A DNA stretch of 64,000 nt from Cynocephalus volans (Eukaryota; Chordata; Mammalia; Dermoptera; Cynocephalidae), in NCBI RefSeq assembly GCF_027409185.1, contig NC_084469.1, forward strand, positions 32,044,293-32,108,292, in the 5' to 3' direction. Of the stretch, positions 34,266 to 44,326 are shown one piece after another (position 1 is the stretch's first letter; each line of letters begins with the position of its first letter). The notes below the pieces were generated by a model. It ran no database searches. It was not told where the DNA came from and was given only the letters and a program-made list of their open reading frames with translations. The position numbers and the translations under genes are program-made.

Positions 34266-34846
34266 TGTGAAGTGGACAGAGATAAGGAAATCAAGAGGAA
34301 GAGAAAAAGAGAAAATAAGGAAATGAATCTCTGGGCCGGAAGTGGGTCAGCAAAGTCCAGGAGGCATCCCCTGAGGAGTTTGTGAGCCATGGAGGTTCTA
34401 TAGGAACCGGATTAGGAGGAGAGTGAGGGTCATCACCCACACTTCAAGCTCCCAGGAGGCACAGTGCCAGAGGCCACGAGGAACCTAGTACTAGGATTTT
34501 TGGAACCTGTTTTAGCATCCAGAGAGAGAGAGAGAGAAGCAGAAAGGAGCCTCCACCCTGTACCCTCACACTCAAAGGCTCCTGGAGAGAAGAGAGTGGA
34601 TAGCTGGAGGGTCCGCCATGACCGTAAACGTCTTAATGGGGTGTAACTTTACATCTCTTAAGGGCGTCGGAGTCTAGTTGGTTGATAACTGCTCCGCTGT
34701 AGCCCAGAGGAGGGTGGCAGCCTTATAAGGGAGACTTACCCAAGGGTGGAAGCGGTGGTGAGTGCGAAGAGCCAGCGCCTGAAAAGGTGGACGAGGGCGA
34801 GCCGCCTTGGTTGAGATGGAGACAGGGTCCACAGTGGACAATCCCG
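34266..34846 (-). other. Provirus 5' leader (untranslated, packaging-type region)
   Basis: Between the primer binding site and the gag start. It includes an (AG)n run at 34516-34532. Short open frames on both strands show no domain. In gammaretroviruses this region holds splice donor and packaging signals; I could not pinpoint them. Confidence 0.6.
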
Positions 34847-34864
34847 TCCCGAGTTTTGGCACCA
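34847..34864 (-). other. Primer binding site, tRNA-Phe-like
   Basis: On the minus strand TGGTGCCAAAACTCGGGA starts one base after the 5' LTR. It differs from the complement of the tRNA-Phe 3' end at two positions, both of the type expected from CpG or G-to-A decay. This suggests tRNA-Phe as the ancestral primer (HERV-F-like usage), an inference from the 18 bases. Confidence 0.75.
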
Positions 34865-34865
34865 A

Positions 34866-35190
34866 TGAAAGGAATAAAATTCAGCACCAGTTAAAGGATG
34901 AGACAAAAATGCAAGGCAGCTCGCCAGAGAAGGTTTTTTTTATTCAGTGGGCACATCTGTTTTTACAGGGTTAGAAGAGACCTGATAGGTTTGCTGAGGA
35001 CACGGGGTGTTCGGGGATTGGATGGATTGCATTGCTAAGGGTCCAGGAGCAGGGAGAGCCTGTGCTGATTGGCGTGTGATTCACGCCGGTGGGAAGGTAT
35101 TGTGGCGCCGGTGGGAAGGAGAAGGCAGAAGAGAAGGGTAGCCAGTGCCATGATGGGGCGTGGCCGAAAGGGTTCTCATATGACCTAATA
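34866..35190 (-). repeat. Provirus 5' LTR
   Basis: 325 bp, colinear with the 3' LTR, about 26 substitutions apart and mostly transitions. CpGs of the 3' LTR often appear here as TpG/CpA. It carries the same AATAAA signal on the minus strand and a CCAAT-type element (plus 'ctgattggcg'). Confidence 0.92.
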
Positions 35191-35378
35191 GACACAAATG
35201 CATAGAAAACCAGTGTCAAAACAACATATGAAATACTTGGGTAGAAGTTGGATATAAGGGCAATGAGGATTGAGGGCAGTGAGGAAGTGACCTAATGTTT
35301 GTACTGGGTTTTTAAGGACATATACAAGTTCCCTATGAGAAGAGGGAAAGACATTCTAGGAAGGAGGAATAGGCCAAA
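35191..35378 (+). mobile_element. Right half of the ancient repeat that holds the provirus
   Basis: 'gaggaagtgacctaatg', 'gggtttttaaggacatat' and 'gaagagggaaagacattcta' follow the same repeat order as 25555-25800, continuing from 'aggagcttgctttctggttg' on the left of the provirus (26860-26888). Confidence 0.5.
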
Positions 35379-35898
35379 TGTATTAGTCAGGGTGTTCTCC
35401 AGAGAGACAGAATCAATAGGATATGTTATAAATATAAATATATAAGAGGGGATTTATTAGGGGAATTAGCTCAGGCAATTGTGAAGAGAAGTCTCTTGAT
35501 AGGTTGACTGCAAACTAGTTGCCAGTAGTGTGGCTCAGTTCAAGTCCAAAGGCCTCAAAACCAGGGAAGCCGATGGTGTCCTTGGTGTAAGTCCTGGAAC
35601 CCAAAAGCTGAAGAGTCTTGAGCTCTGATGTCCATAGACAGGAGAGCAGAGTGTATCCCAGCTCCAGCAGATAGAGTGATTCACCTTTTTCCTCCATATT
35701 TTTGGTTCTCTTGGGGCCCCTAGTGGATTGGTGGTTCCCACCCATATTGAGGGCGGGTCTTTCCCACCCAGTCCACTCAGGCTCCTATGCTAATCTCTTC
35801 TGGAAACACCCTCATGGACTCACTTAAAAAGATAACTTTACCAGGTTTCTTGGCATTCCTTAATCTAATCAAGTTGACACCTAGAATTAACTTTCACA
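35379..35898 (+). mobile_element. MLT2-like ERVL solo LTR
   Basis: It begins TGTATTAGTCAGGGTGTTC and has 'agagacagaatcaataggat', 'ggcctcaaaaccagggaag', 'tgctaatctcttctggaaac' and ends 'aattaactttcaca'. This is the order of MLT2-type ERVL LTRs. TG...CA ends are kept. The flanks 'gccaa' and 'gccat' are a possible 5-bp target duplication with one change. Confidence 0.75.
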
Positions 35899-35943
35899 GC
35901 CATAGAAAGGCTTAGAGGGGAGAAGGTGTGTGGAGTGGTTCTC

Positions 35944-36165
35944 AGAATAACAAAATATTTGGGCCGGCCCCGTAGGGCACTCGGGAGAGTGCAGCGCTTG
36001 GGAGCGCAGTGGCGCTCCCGCCGCAGGTTCGGATCCTATATAGGAATGGCCGGTGCACTCAATGGCTGAGCGAAGTGCGGGCGACACCATGCCAAGGGTT
36101 GCGATCCCCTTACCGGTCACAAAAAGACAAAAAAAAAAAAAAAAAAAAAGAATAACAAAATATTT
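35944..36165 (+). mobile_element. CYN-type SINE, dimer, with 17-bp target duplication
   Basis: The body is 35961-36148. 'agaataacaaaatattt' flanks it at 35944-35960 and 36149-36165, perfectly conserved, so it is a rather recent insertion. Monomer 1 has the GC-rich variant middle 'ttgggagcgcagtggcgctc'. A long A tail (36130-36149) follows 'cttaccggtcac'. Confidence 0.94.
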
Positions 36166-36739
36166 AATGCAGTTGTACTCTATCTACCTGGCAATCATAA
36201 TGCCTGCCATCCCCTTATGAGGAAATCTGTCCCACCCTTGCTGAGGGTAAGCTCTGGGTATTTCGCTTTATACAAAATAAAACTGCTGTTCAGCCACACA
36301 TGGCCACTTACCCAAAGACAGGCAAATCATAAGCTTTCTAGCAGCTTAAGAAGTATACTTGGGTGGAATCACTGCCAAAACAAAGAAGCAAATTATGGCC
36401 TGTGAATGTGCAAATGTGCTGATTTAGAAAATACAGAGAGAATCAGGCAGTTAGCAATAGGCACAAAGATGGAGAGAAGCCAGAGGGGCTGAGATGGCAA
36501 TGGGAAACAGAAATTACAAGTAGAAGTCACACGGTAGAAAAAAGGCATGCTGAGTCAAGGGAGAAGAAGCAGTTGTTTTCAGGATGAGAAGCAGATGGAC
36601 TCGGAGATCATTATATCACATCCACATATGTAAAAAACTCATTAATAATGTTATAATTTTTGCTTTCAACCATCAAATATATTTTAAGGAATTCATTAGA
36701 AGAGGAATAGTCTATTATATTTACCCAGATATTTAAAAT
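36166..36739. other. Unassigned intergenic sequence
   Basis: No open frame above about 62 codons and no repeat I can name. Confidence 0.5.
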
Positions 36740-38240
36740 TTATGTTGATCTTGCTTCATTTCTGTTATTCTGAGTTTCCTTCTCATCTGATTTTCCTTCT
36801 GTTTGAAGAACTTCCTTTAGTAATTCTTTTGGAATAGGTCTGCTGGCAATGGGCAATGGATTCTCTTAGATTTGATTTGTTTTGTTTAAATCTGGGAATG
36901 TCTTCATTTCACCTTAATTCCTCAAGAGTATGTTTGCTGGATATAGAACTCTGAGCTGACAGTTCTTTACTTTCAGCACTTTAAAAATATGATTTTACTT
37001 CCTTCTGGCCTCCATTGTTTCTGATGAGAACTCTGCAGTTGTTTCTCTATCAGAAATGAGTCACTTTTCTCTGCCTGCCTTAAAGATTCTTCTTTATCTT
37101 TAATTTTCAGTTATTTGATTGTGATATGCTTGGGTAAGAATTTTTTGTTTGTTTTATCCTGTTGGTGATTTGTTGAGATTTTTGAATCTATAGGCCTATA
37201 TCTTTTATGAAATTTGAGAAGGTTTAAGCCATTATTTAAACAATTTTTTTTTTCTGCACCACACTCTCTTTCCTATCCTTCTTTGACTCTGATGACATCA
37301 TTATTAGGTCATCTTGTATTGTCCCACATGTCCTTGAGGCTTTTTTCACTGTTGAAAGTCTTTTTCTTCTATGTCATTATAAATACATAGTTTCTATTGA
37401 TCTACCTTCAAGCTCATAGAATTTTCCCCTTGTCATCTTCATGCTGCTGTTGAGCTTATTGAGTGAAAAAAACTTTTTTTACTTTTTGTGCTCATATTTT
37501 CGAGTTTCTAAAATTTTTATTTGGTTCTTTATATTTTCTATTTATTTCCTGAGATTTTCTATCTTTTCATTCAACAGTGTTTGCCCTTATTTTGTTGGTG
37601 CATTTTATAATCGTTTCTTTAAAGTCTTTGTCAAATAATTCCAACATCTGTGTCATATTCACATTGGCATTTATTTTCTCTTCCCAGGTAACCTGAGATG
37701 TTCCTGTTTTTATATATTGACTAATTTTGGATTATATCCTGAATATCTTGAATATTATGTTATGAGACTCAATCTCATTTAAAACTGCTGGAAAATGCTG
37801 GTATTTTTGCTTTATCAAGAATTGACCTCATTGGATTAAGGCAGCAAGTTCTGATCAGTCTTCTGTGGTTGTGGTTTCAATGCCGGTCTGTTTTCCAGAC
37901 CTCTGTAAATGCCATCTGGATCCATCCCATGTATGTACCATCCAGTGGCCTGTCTAGAACCTGGGTGGTGTCCTGCCTCTTAATTCAGGCCTCAAAGTAT
38001 TTGGTAATCTGTTTGTGATCTGATCCTTACATGTGCAGGTCAGGAGTGAGCCTAGAAGTTTATAAACAATATTTTGGGGTTCCCTTCCTGAGTTCCTCTC
38101 TTTCTGTGAATGCCATACCTAAGATGTTGCCAGTCCAGCTACAAAATATGACACTGAAGGCCAAAAGAATGATACAATCTTACCTAGAAAGTAGGTATAC
38201 TTGTGAAATGATCCCAAGATCTAGTATTCTAGGACACTAG
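36740..38240 (-). mobile_element. Ancient L1 (L1M-type) ORF1/5' remnant
   Basis: Antisense text such as 'ctggatatagaactctgagc', 'ttctggcctccattgtttct', 'tttgttgagatttttgaat', 'ggattatatcctgaatatc' and 'gttatgagactc' follows the ORF1 to 5' part of old L1s. No intact frame. Confidence 0.6.
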
Positions 38241-38600
38241 GACACTGGTTATGAAGAAAAGTAGAAAGAGGAATTCTCTGGGATATCAAAAGCCTGTTTC
38301 TATATAGACTGTCTTGCAGATGTTATTTTAAAGGCTAATTTAAACTTGCATTCACAGACCTTTAATCAGGCTTGAATTTTTTTCCAAGAAAGGAAGTCAT
38401 TTACTCAGAACTTTCATGGTAGAGAGTCATTTTTTCTGGTGCTCACAGGTCTACAAAGAGTAAGGATACCTTTCTGGACATTTTATTTAATCAGTTTTAT
38501 AAGCTTCTACCTGTCATTCAAAATATTAATTTCTTCAGTCTCCCTTATTAGATATTATATTTTCAATTGCCTGAAATTTCCTAATATCCCCTTACATTAC

Positions 38601-38660
38601 AAGAAAGAAAGAAAGAAGGGAAGAAAAAAGAAGGAAAGAAGGAAGGGAAGGAAGGAAGAT
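38601..38660. repeat. Purine (GAAA/GGAA)n microsatellite
   Basis: Imperfect AAGAAAG/GGAAGGAA tract. It gives the K/R-rich middle of the 129-aa frame 38439-38828, which I reject as a gene. Confidence 0.9.
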
Positions 38661-38825
38661 TATCTTAATGGCAATGTTGTTTTTTGTTTCCTTACATATT
38701 ACCATGTTATTCCACCTCAAATAGTTTTCTTCATTTTTGGGCAGCTGGCCAGTATGAGGATCCATCAAATAATTTTTATGGGATTATGTTTCTTATTTTT
38801 TGTAGCACATTTTCAAAAGTTTCTT

Positions 38826-39009
38826 TAAGGCAGATCTTTTTTTTTTGACCGGTAAGGAGATCTTAACCCTCGGCACGGTGTGATCTGCACCACGCTCAGT
38901 AAGTGAGCACACTGGCCATCCCTATATAGGATCTGAACCTGTGGCCTCGGCACTACCAGCACCACACTCTCCCGAGTGAGCCACAGGGCCGGCCCTAAAG
39001 CAGGTCTTT
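38826..39009 (-). mobile_element. CYN-type SINE, dimer, with target duplication
   Basis: The body is 38840-38995 on the minus strand. 'taaggcagatcttt' (38826-38839) and 'taaagcaggtcttt' (38996-39009) flank it with two changes. Plus-strand landmarks are 'gaccggtaaggagatctta', 'tatataggatctgaacctg' and 'gagccacagggccggccct'. Confidence 0.92.
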
Positions 39010-39029
39010 AGAAGCAAATTTCCTCATTA

Positions 39030-40180
39030 ATTTTTTTAAATTTAAAAGTACCTTTATTCAAGTTTTGCTAGGTTCACATTTCTTGGTTGACTAATAATTT
39101 CTTTCCGTATACCAAAGATCTGATTCCACTGTTTTCTGGCTTCCATTGTTATTGAGGTTTTTGTTGTCTTGCTAACTCTTGTTCCTTTGTAGGTGATCTT
39201 TCCTTTCTTTCTGGTTGTTTTCTGGATTATCTTTTCATCTGCGGTGTTCTGAAGTTTCACTCTGATGTATCTAGTTGTGGATTTATGTTCATTTTTTTTC
39301 TTGAGATATACTGACCTGTGGGCTTTGATGTTTCATCTGTACTGTTAACCACTTTAAACAATTCCTTTTCTCTTATCACTATATTTTCCTTCTAAAACTC
39401 CAATTATTTCTTTATGACACCTTCTCATCTTATATTTTTCTTATCCTTATCTATCTTTGTCATGTTCTGGATATATCTTTTTGACAAATTCTCTCTGACA
39501 ATTCTACAACACTTTCTTCAGTTATTCCAAATCTTCTGTTTAAGTCATCCTTTAAGACATTAATTTCAACAATCCTATTTTTTCTTGTTTCTAAAATATT
39601 TTTGCCTAATTTATTTGTTCAATTCAGATCACTTCTTTTTATATGCTTATATTTGTAATACAACTCTTTTTTTCTTTTTAAACATTTAAGATGTTTATTC
39701 ATATCTATATAAAATGTAATTTGTATTGGTCACTTATAATAGCTTTTAGTCCTTTGGGACCTAAAACTATTTTTTCTTGCTGCTTCTGATTTTACTCATG
39801 GTGGCATGCTCCCTTGTGTTTTTGATAACCTTTTGGAACCTAATACTTGATCTTAATATGTGGGAGCTTTCTTTTGGACTATGTTTGCCTCAGCTTCTGG
39901 AGTAGTCAGGGAGTACTCCCAATGTAAGATCACTTTGTCCTTCCTTTGAAGTATTAGCTCAGACTAAGAGTTCTGTGCTTGTCTTCCCCAACTTTCTGCT
40001 ATTCCAAGGTTAAATATCCTCCACCACATTGTTCCTCTAGGAATCTGGTCTCTGGGCATCACTGCCTTTCCTGGCTGCCTGTCACCACAGGCTGAAACCC
40101 TGCTTCTCTTTCTTCTCACCACTCTGACTTCCTGCTACATGTGTAAAAGAAACATTTAGAATTCCTGGAAATGAAATTAA
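39030..40180 (-). mobile_element. Ancient L1/HAL1-like ORF1 remnant
   Basis: The minus frame 39054-39260 is K/R/T-rich and the surrounding antisense text ('cactgttttctggcttccat', 'ttcactctgatgtatctag') matches the ORF1 region of old L1 or HAL1 elements. Further upstream sequence to about 40180 looks like its 5' part. Confidence 0.5.
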
Positions 40181-40329
40181 TATTCACTGAAAACCAAAAC
40201 AGTATACAGGGATAAATTCTACACTGGAATCAGTCTATTTTCTTAGAAAATTATCATTCAATACAAGTTTTCAAATTTATTTGAATAGCATCGAGCAAAG
40301 TAACTCATTTATGGTATTTTAAATTATAT

Positions 40330-41315
40330 TAAATATCATCTCTTTATTTCTCTTAATTATTTATTCTCTTGTGCATTTGCACTTTCTCACTCTCCATTTT
40401 TTTTAATTAGGCTAATGACTTGTTTGCTTCTTTTGGTTCTTTTTGGGTTTATCTATTAGTTCTGTTTTTCTTTCCTGTTTTCTAATTTACTATAATTTGG
40501 TTTTTTAAATTTCTTCCTTCAGCTTTCCTTTCTTTTCTGTTTTGTTGTTGTTGTGTTTCTTTTTGTTTAACATGCTTACTTTATTTTATATTAAAATGTG
40601 TATTTAAGATTTCTTCCTGAGTACTACTTTAGCTGCATCCCATAGGTTCTGATACATATATTCTTTACATTATTAGTAGTATTTGCCATTAACTCTTTGG
40701 TTTTCATTTGTGTTTTCTTTTTGACCCAAGAGTTTTATTTTTAACTTTCAAGTAGAAAGGGCTCTTTGATTTTTTTAATAAATTTGTTTGTTGCAATGTG
40801 ATAAGAGAATGTTTTCTGTATTATTTCTGTTTTGGAGAGTTTATTGAGGTTTCCTGAAGTTTTAAATAGGTATTTTAATAAATATTATTGGGCACTTGAA
40901 AGAATGGTGTATTCTCTACTTTTAGGATGCAATGTTTAATATACATCAGGAAGGTCTACTTTGTTAATTATGTTGTTTAAGTCCACCCTATTTTTAGTTA
41001 ATTTTTATTATTTGGTCTGTGGTGGAAGGAGATAAGTAAATTAAAGCCTCCTTTTATTAGCATTTTTCTATTTACTTCTCCTTACTTATTTTATAATTTC
41101 TGTTTGATGGTTACTGCTATGTTATTTGGTGCATTGATATTCATAGTTGTTATACTTCCATTGTCAATTGTTGTCTTTAGATTTATAAAGTAACCTTGCT
41201 TTATTTTTGGCTCAAATTCCACCTTGACTATTATTAAAACAATGACTTTTGCTTTAAAAATTTTTTGTTGCATATCCTTACCAATCCTTTTATTTTTTAG
41301 AATCAACTTTATTTT
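40330..41315 (-). mobile_element. Ancient L1 remnant (ORF2 endonuclease region)
   Basis: Antisense L1 text is visible: 'ctgcatcccataggttctg', 'tgacccaagagttttattt', 'gtgataagagaatgttttc', 'gtttaagtccaccctat'. The 71-aa frame 41091-41306 is part of the endonuclease N-terminus (MNINAPNNIAV). Frames are broken. Confidence 0.6.
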
Positions 41316-42420
41316 AAATTTTTAAAAACTGGTTTAGATTTACAGAAAAATTGTGAAGGTTGTACTGAGAGTTTTCATATACTCCACACCTAGTTTCCTC
41401 TACTATTACCATCTTAATTGGTATGGTATATTTGTTACTATTAATGAATCCATATTGATACATTATTATAAATTAAAGTTCATACTATATGTGATTTAGT
41501 TTTTACCTAATGTTCTTTTTCTGTTCCAGGATTCCATCCAAAATATCACATTGCATTTAGTTATTAGGTCTCCTTAGGCTCATCCTGCCTGTAACAGTTT
41601 CTAAGACTTACCTTGTTTATTATGACCTTGACAGTTTTGAGAAGTACTGGTCAGATATTTTTCAGGTTGTCCCTCTATTGAGATTTGTCTGAGGTTTTTT
41701 TCTCATTACTAGATGGGTGCTATGGGCTTTGGGGAAGAAGACCACATAGGTAAACTGCCACTTTTCTCATATTATATCAAGAGTACATACTATCAACATG
41801 ACTTATCACTATTAATGTTCACCTGGCTGAAGTAGTATTTGTCAGGTTTCTCCACTATAAAGTTATCCCCTTCCCCTTCTGTATTGTACTCTTTAGAAGG
41901 AAGTCACTATAAGCAACCCTTACTTGAAGAATGGGCAGTTATGCTCCACCTTCTTGAGAGCAGAGTATCTACTTAAAGACTGATATCTTCTCTCTCATTT
42001 ATTTATTTATTTGATCATTTATTTGTATCAGTATGAACTCATGGATATTTATTTTATACTTTGAGTTATAATACTGCTTTATTTAATTTATTGCTCACGT
42101 TGTTCCAGCTTTGGCCATTGGGAGCACTTTCAGCAGGTTTCTGTAACCCTTAAACATACCTCCATCACTTTGTTTTGAGTGTTTGTGTGTGTGTGAGAGC
42201 ATTTCCTTATTTTCTGCCATTACAATAGTTCAGGCTCATCTTGCATAGTTTCTGCCCCAGTCCTAGAATCAGTCACCTCCCTAAGAACCCTTGGTCCTTT
42301 TTATTGGAGAACAGTATTAAAAAGTAAGGTCTGGGCACCAGGTGTGCTTGTTGCTACTAAAGTGTAGCAACACTAGGTTTTCTTAGCTGACAGTGCAATG
42401 ATATATATGTGTGTGTATAC
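41316..42420 (-). mobile_element. Ancient L1 3'-region remnant, second copy
   Basis: Same block order as 17231-18960: 'gatttacagaaaaattgtga', 'ttccaggattccatccaaa', 'ttatgaccttgacagtttt', 'caggtttctccactataaag', 'tgttccagctttggccatt'. Here it is uninterrupted. Strand assignment is uncertain. Confidence 0.5.
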
Positions 42421-42431
42421 CAACCCATATG

Positions 42432-42988
42432 CAGTCATATGCTGCATAACAATGTTTTGCTCAATAAAAAAGTGTATATACAATGGTGATCCTATAAGAT
42501 TATAATGAAGCTGAAAAATTCCTATTGCCTAATGATGTTGTATCCATCATAACATCATAGCATAATTACTTTATTATTTTATAAATTTAGTGTAGCCTAA
42601 GTGTACAGTGTTTATAAAGTCTACAATAGTGCACATGAATGTCCTAGGCCTTCACATTCACTCACCACTCACTCACTGACTCAGAGCAACTGCTAGTTCT
42701 GCAAGCTCCATGCATGGAAAAGTGTCCTATACAGATGCAACATTTTTTATCTTTTATTCTTTTTACTATTTCTTGTCTGTTAAGATACATAAATACTTAC
42801 CATTATGTTGCAATTACCTACAGTATTCAGTACAGTAACATGCTGTTCCAGTTTGTAGCCTAGGAACAATAGGCTATACCATATAGCTTAGGTGTGTAGT
42901 AGGATATACCATCTAGGTTTGTGTAAGTGCACCCTATGATGTTTACACAGCAATGAAATTACTTAAGGACACATTTCTCAGAATGTAT
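42432..42988. mobile_element. DNA-transposon fossil, one terminus kept
   Basis: It starts CAGTCATATGCTGCATAAC, followed by 'gatcctataagattataatg' and 'agctgaaaaattcctattgc', and ends in 'aaggacacatttctcagaat'. I remember this as a common non-autonomous DNA transposon of mammals but cannot name the family with certainty. The far end is missing its last roughly 20 bases. Confidence 0.5.
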
Positions 42989-42989
42989 C

Positions 42990-43016
42990 TTCAGGTTCAG
43001 GTTCAGGTTCAGGTTT
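42990..43016. repeat. Short (TTCAGG)n tandem repeat
   Basis: Four hexamers 'tcaggt' lie exactly between the transposon fossil and the inverted L1 E. It may have arisen at the insertion junction. Confidence 0.8.
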
Positions 43017-43924
43017 TCTATGTTTTCTTTGTTCACTCTTGGTAGTTTGAATGCATGCAGAAATTTATCCATTTTCTCCAGGTTTTCAAATTTGTTGGTG
43101 TATAGTTATTTACAATACTCTCTAATGATTCTTTGTATTTCTGTGGTACCAATTGTAATGTCTGTTTTTTCATGTCTAATTTTTGTTATTTTGGGTCTTC
43201 TCTCTTCTTTTTTTAGTTACCCTAGCTAATGGTTTGTTTATTTTGTTTGTATTCTCAAAAAACCAACTTTTTGTTTCATTGACCTTTTGTATCATTTTGG
43301 GGGTTTATATTTCATTTAGTTCTGCTCTGATAGTAATTATTTCTTTCCCTCTACTAATTTTGGTCTTGGATTGTTTTTGTTTTTCTAGTTCTTTGAGGTG
43401 TAGCATTAGGTTGTTTATTTTAAATCTTTCTATTCTTTTGATGTAGCATTTATTGAAATAAACTTTCCTGTTAGCACTGCTCTTGCAGCATCCCACAGGT
43501 TTTTGTATGATGTGCCTTTATTTTCATTAGTTTTGAGAAATTTTTTGACTTCTTGTTTAATTTTTTCTTGGACCCAGATGTTGTTCAGGAGCATGTTTTT
43601 TTAATTTCTATGTGTTTGTACAGTTTCCAGAGTTTCACTTGTCATTGATTTTTAGTTGTAATACATTGTGGTCTGAAAAGATACCGCATGTTGTCACTCG
43701 TAACTGGGAACTGAATCCATAAATAAACAAATGAACAATAAAGAGAGAGAGAAAAAAAGAAACAACAATCGCAGTAATATGTTGAACTTTTAGAAAACTA
43801 GAAGTGGAAAAGGGGAGGGGAAGGGAGGGGAGGCTAATGAGGAATTGGTCAATGGACACAAAGAATGATTGCATATTGTAATGATGAATAAGCTAACTAT
43901 ACTGATCTAAACACCACACATTCT
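43017..43924 (+). mobile_element. L1 element E with 5' inversion (left part; 3' end continues at 47583-47665)
   Basis: Positions 43017-43686 read as ORF2 RT/endonuclease on the minus strand (fragment 43305-43496). At about 43687 the orientation flips: 43687-43924 is L1 3' end on the plus strand ('gttgtcactcgtaactggga', then 3' UTR). The 3' UTR resumes after the nested L1 D at 47583 and ends in an A-rich tail near 47665. Inversion at the 5' end is the signature of twin priming. Confidence 0.82.
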
Positions 43925-44140
43925 TTTTTTTTTTTGAATGTGAATTGTCCAGTTTATTTTTTATTATTTTTTTTAAATTTTATTTTGTCGATATACATTG
44001 TGGCTGATTATTGCTCCCCATCACAAAAACCTCCCTCCCTTCTCCCTCCCCTCCTCCCCCCCAACAATGTCCTTTCTGTTTGCTTGTCGTATCAACTTCA
44101 AGTAATTGTGGTTGTTATATCTTCTTCCCCCCACCCCCGG

Positions 44141-44144
<4 letters not shown>

Positions 44145-44197
<53 letters not shown>
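44145..44197. repeat. (GT)n microsatellite inside L1 D 3' UTR
   Basis: About 26 GT units on the plus strand (CA on the L1 strand), placed exactly as in elements B and C. Confidence 0.95.
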
Positions 44198-44200
<3 letters not shown>

Positions 44201-44326
44201 TTATATATTAATTTTTAGCTCCCACCAATAAGTGAGAACATGTGGTATTTCGCTTTCTCTGCCTGACTTGTTTCACTTAATATAATTCTCTCAAGGTCTA
44301 TCCATGTTGTTGCAAATGGCAGTATT

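Larger units (their letters stand above)
26889..35190 (-). mobile_element. Gammaretrovirus-like endogenous provirus (class I ERV), complete structure, coding-dead
   Basis: Two LTRs (26889-27209 and 34866-35190) enclose, reading leftwards, primer binding site, leader, gag, pro, pol, env and polypurine tract. I counted about 26 substitutions between the LTRs by eye, about 8%, plus two 2-bp indels, so the insertion is old. Flanking bases (26885-26888 atcc; 35191-35194 gaca) do not form a clear target duplication. Sequence on the two sides joins into one ancient repeat ('ctggttggggatcc' | 'gacacaaatgc'), which suggests a simple insertion with mutated duplication rather than a rearrangement. All genes are broken by stops and frame changes. 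Confidence 0.93.

Noticed and set aside
38439..38828. 129-aa plus-strand frame
   Set aside because: Its centre is a purine microsatellite giving a K/G/R run and no domain is visible.
43934..44218. Frames with long Cys/Val repeats (also at 18018-18384 and 57986-58207)
   Set aside because: They are translations of the (CA)n/(GT)n tracts in L1 3' UTRs.
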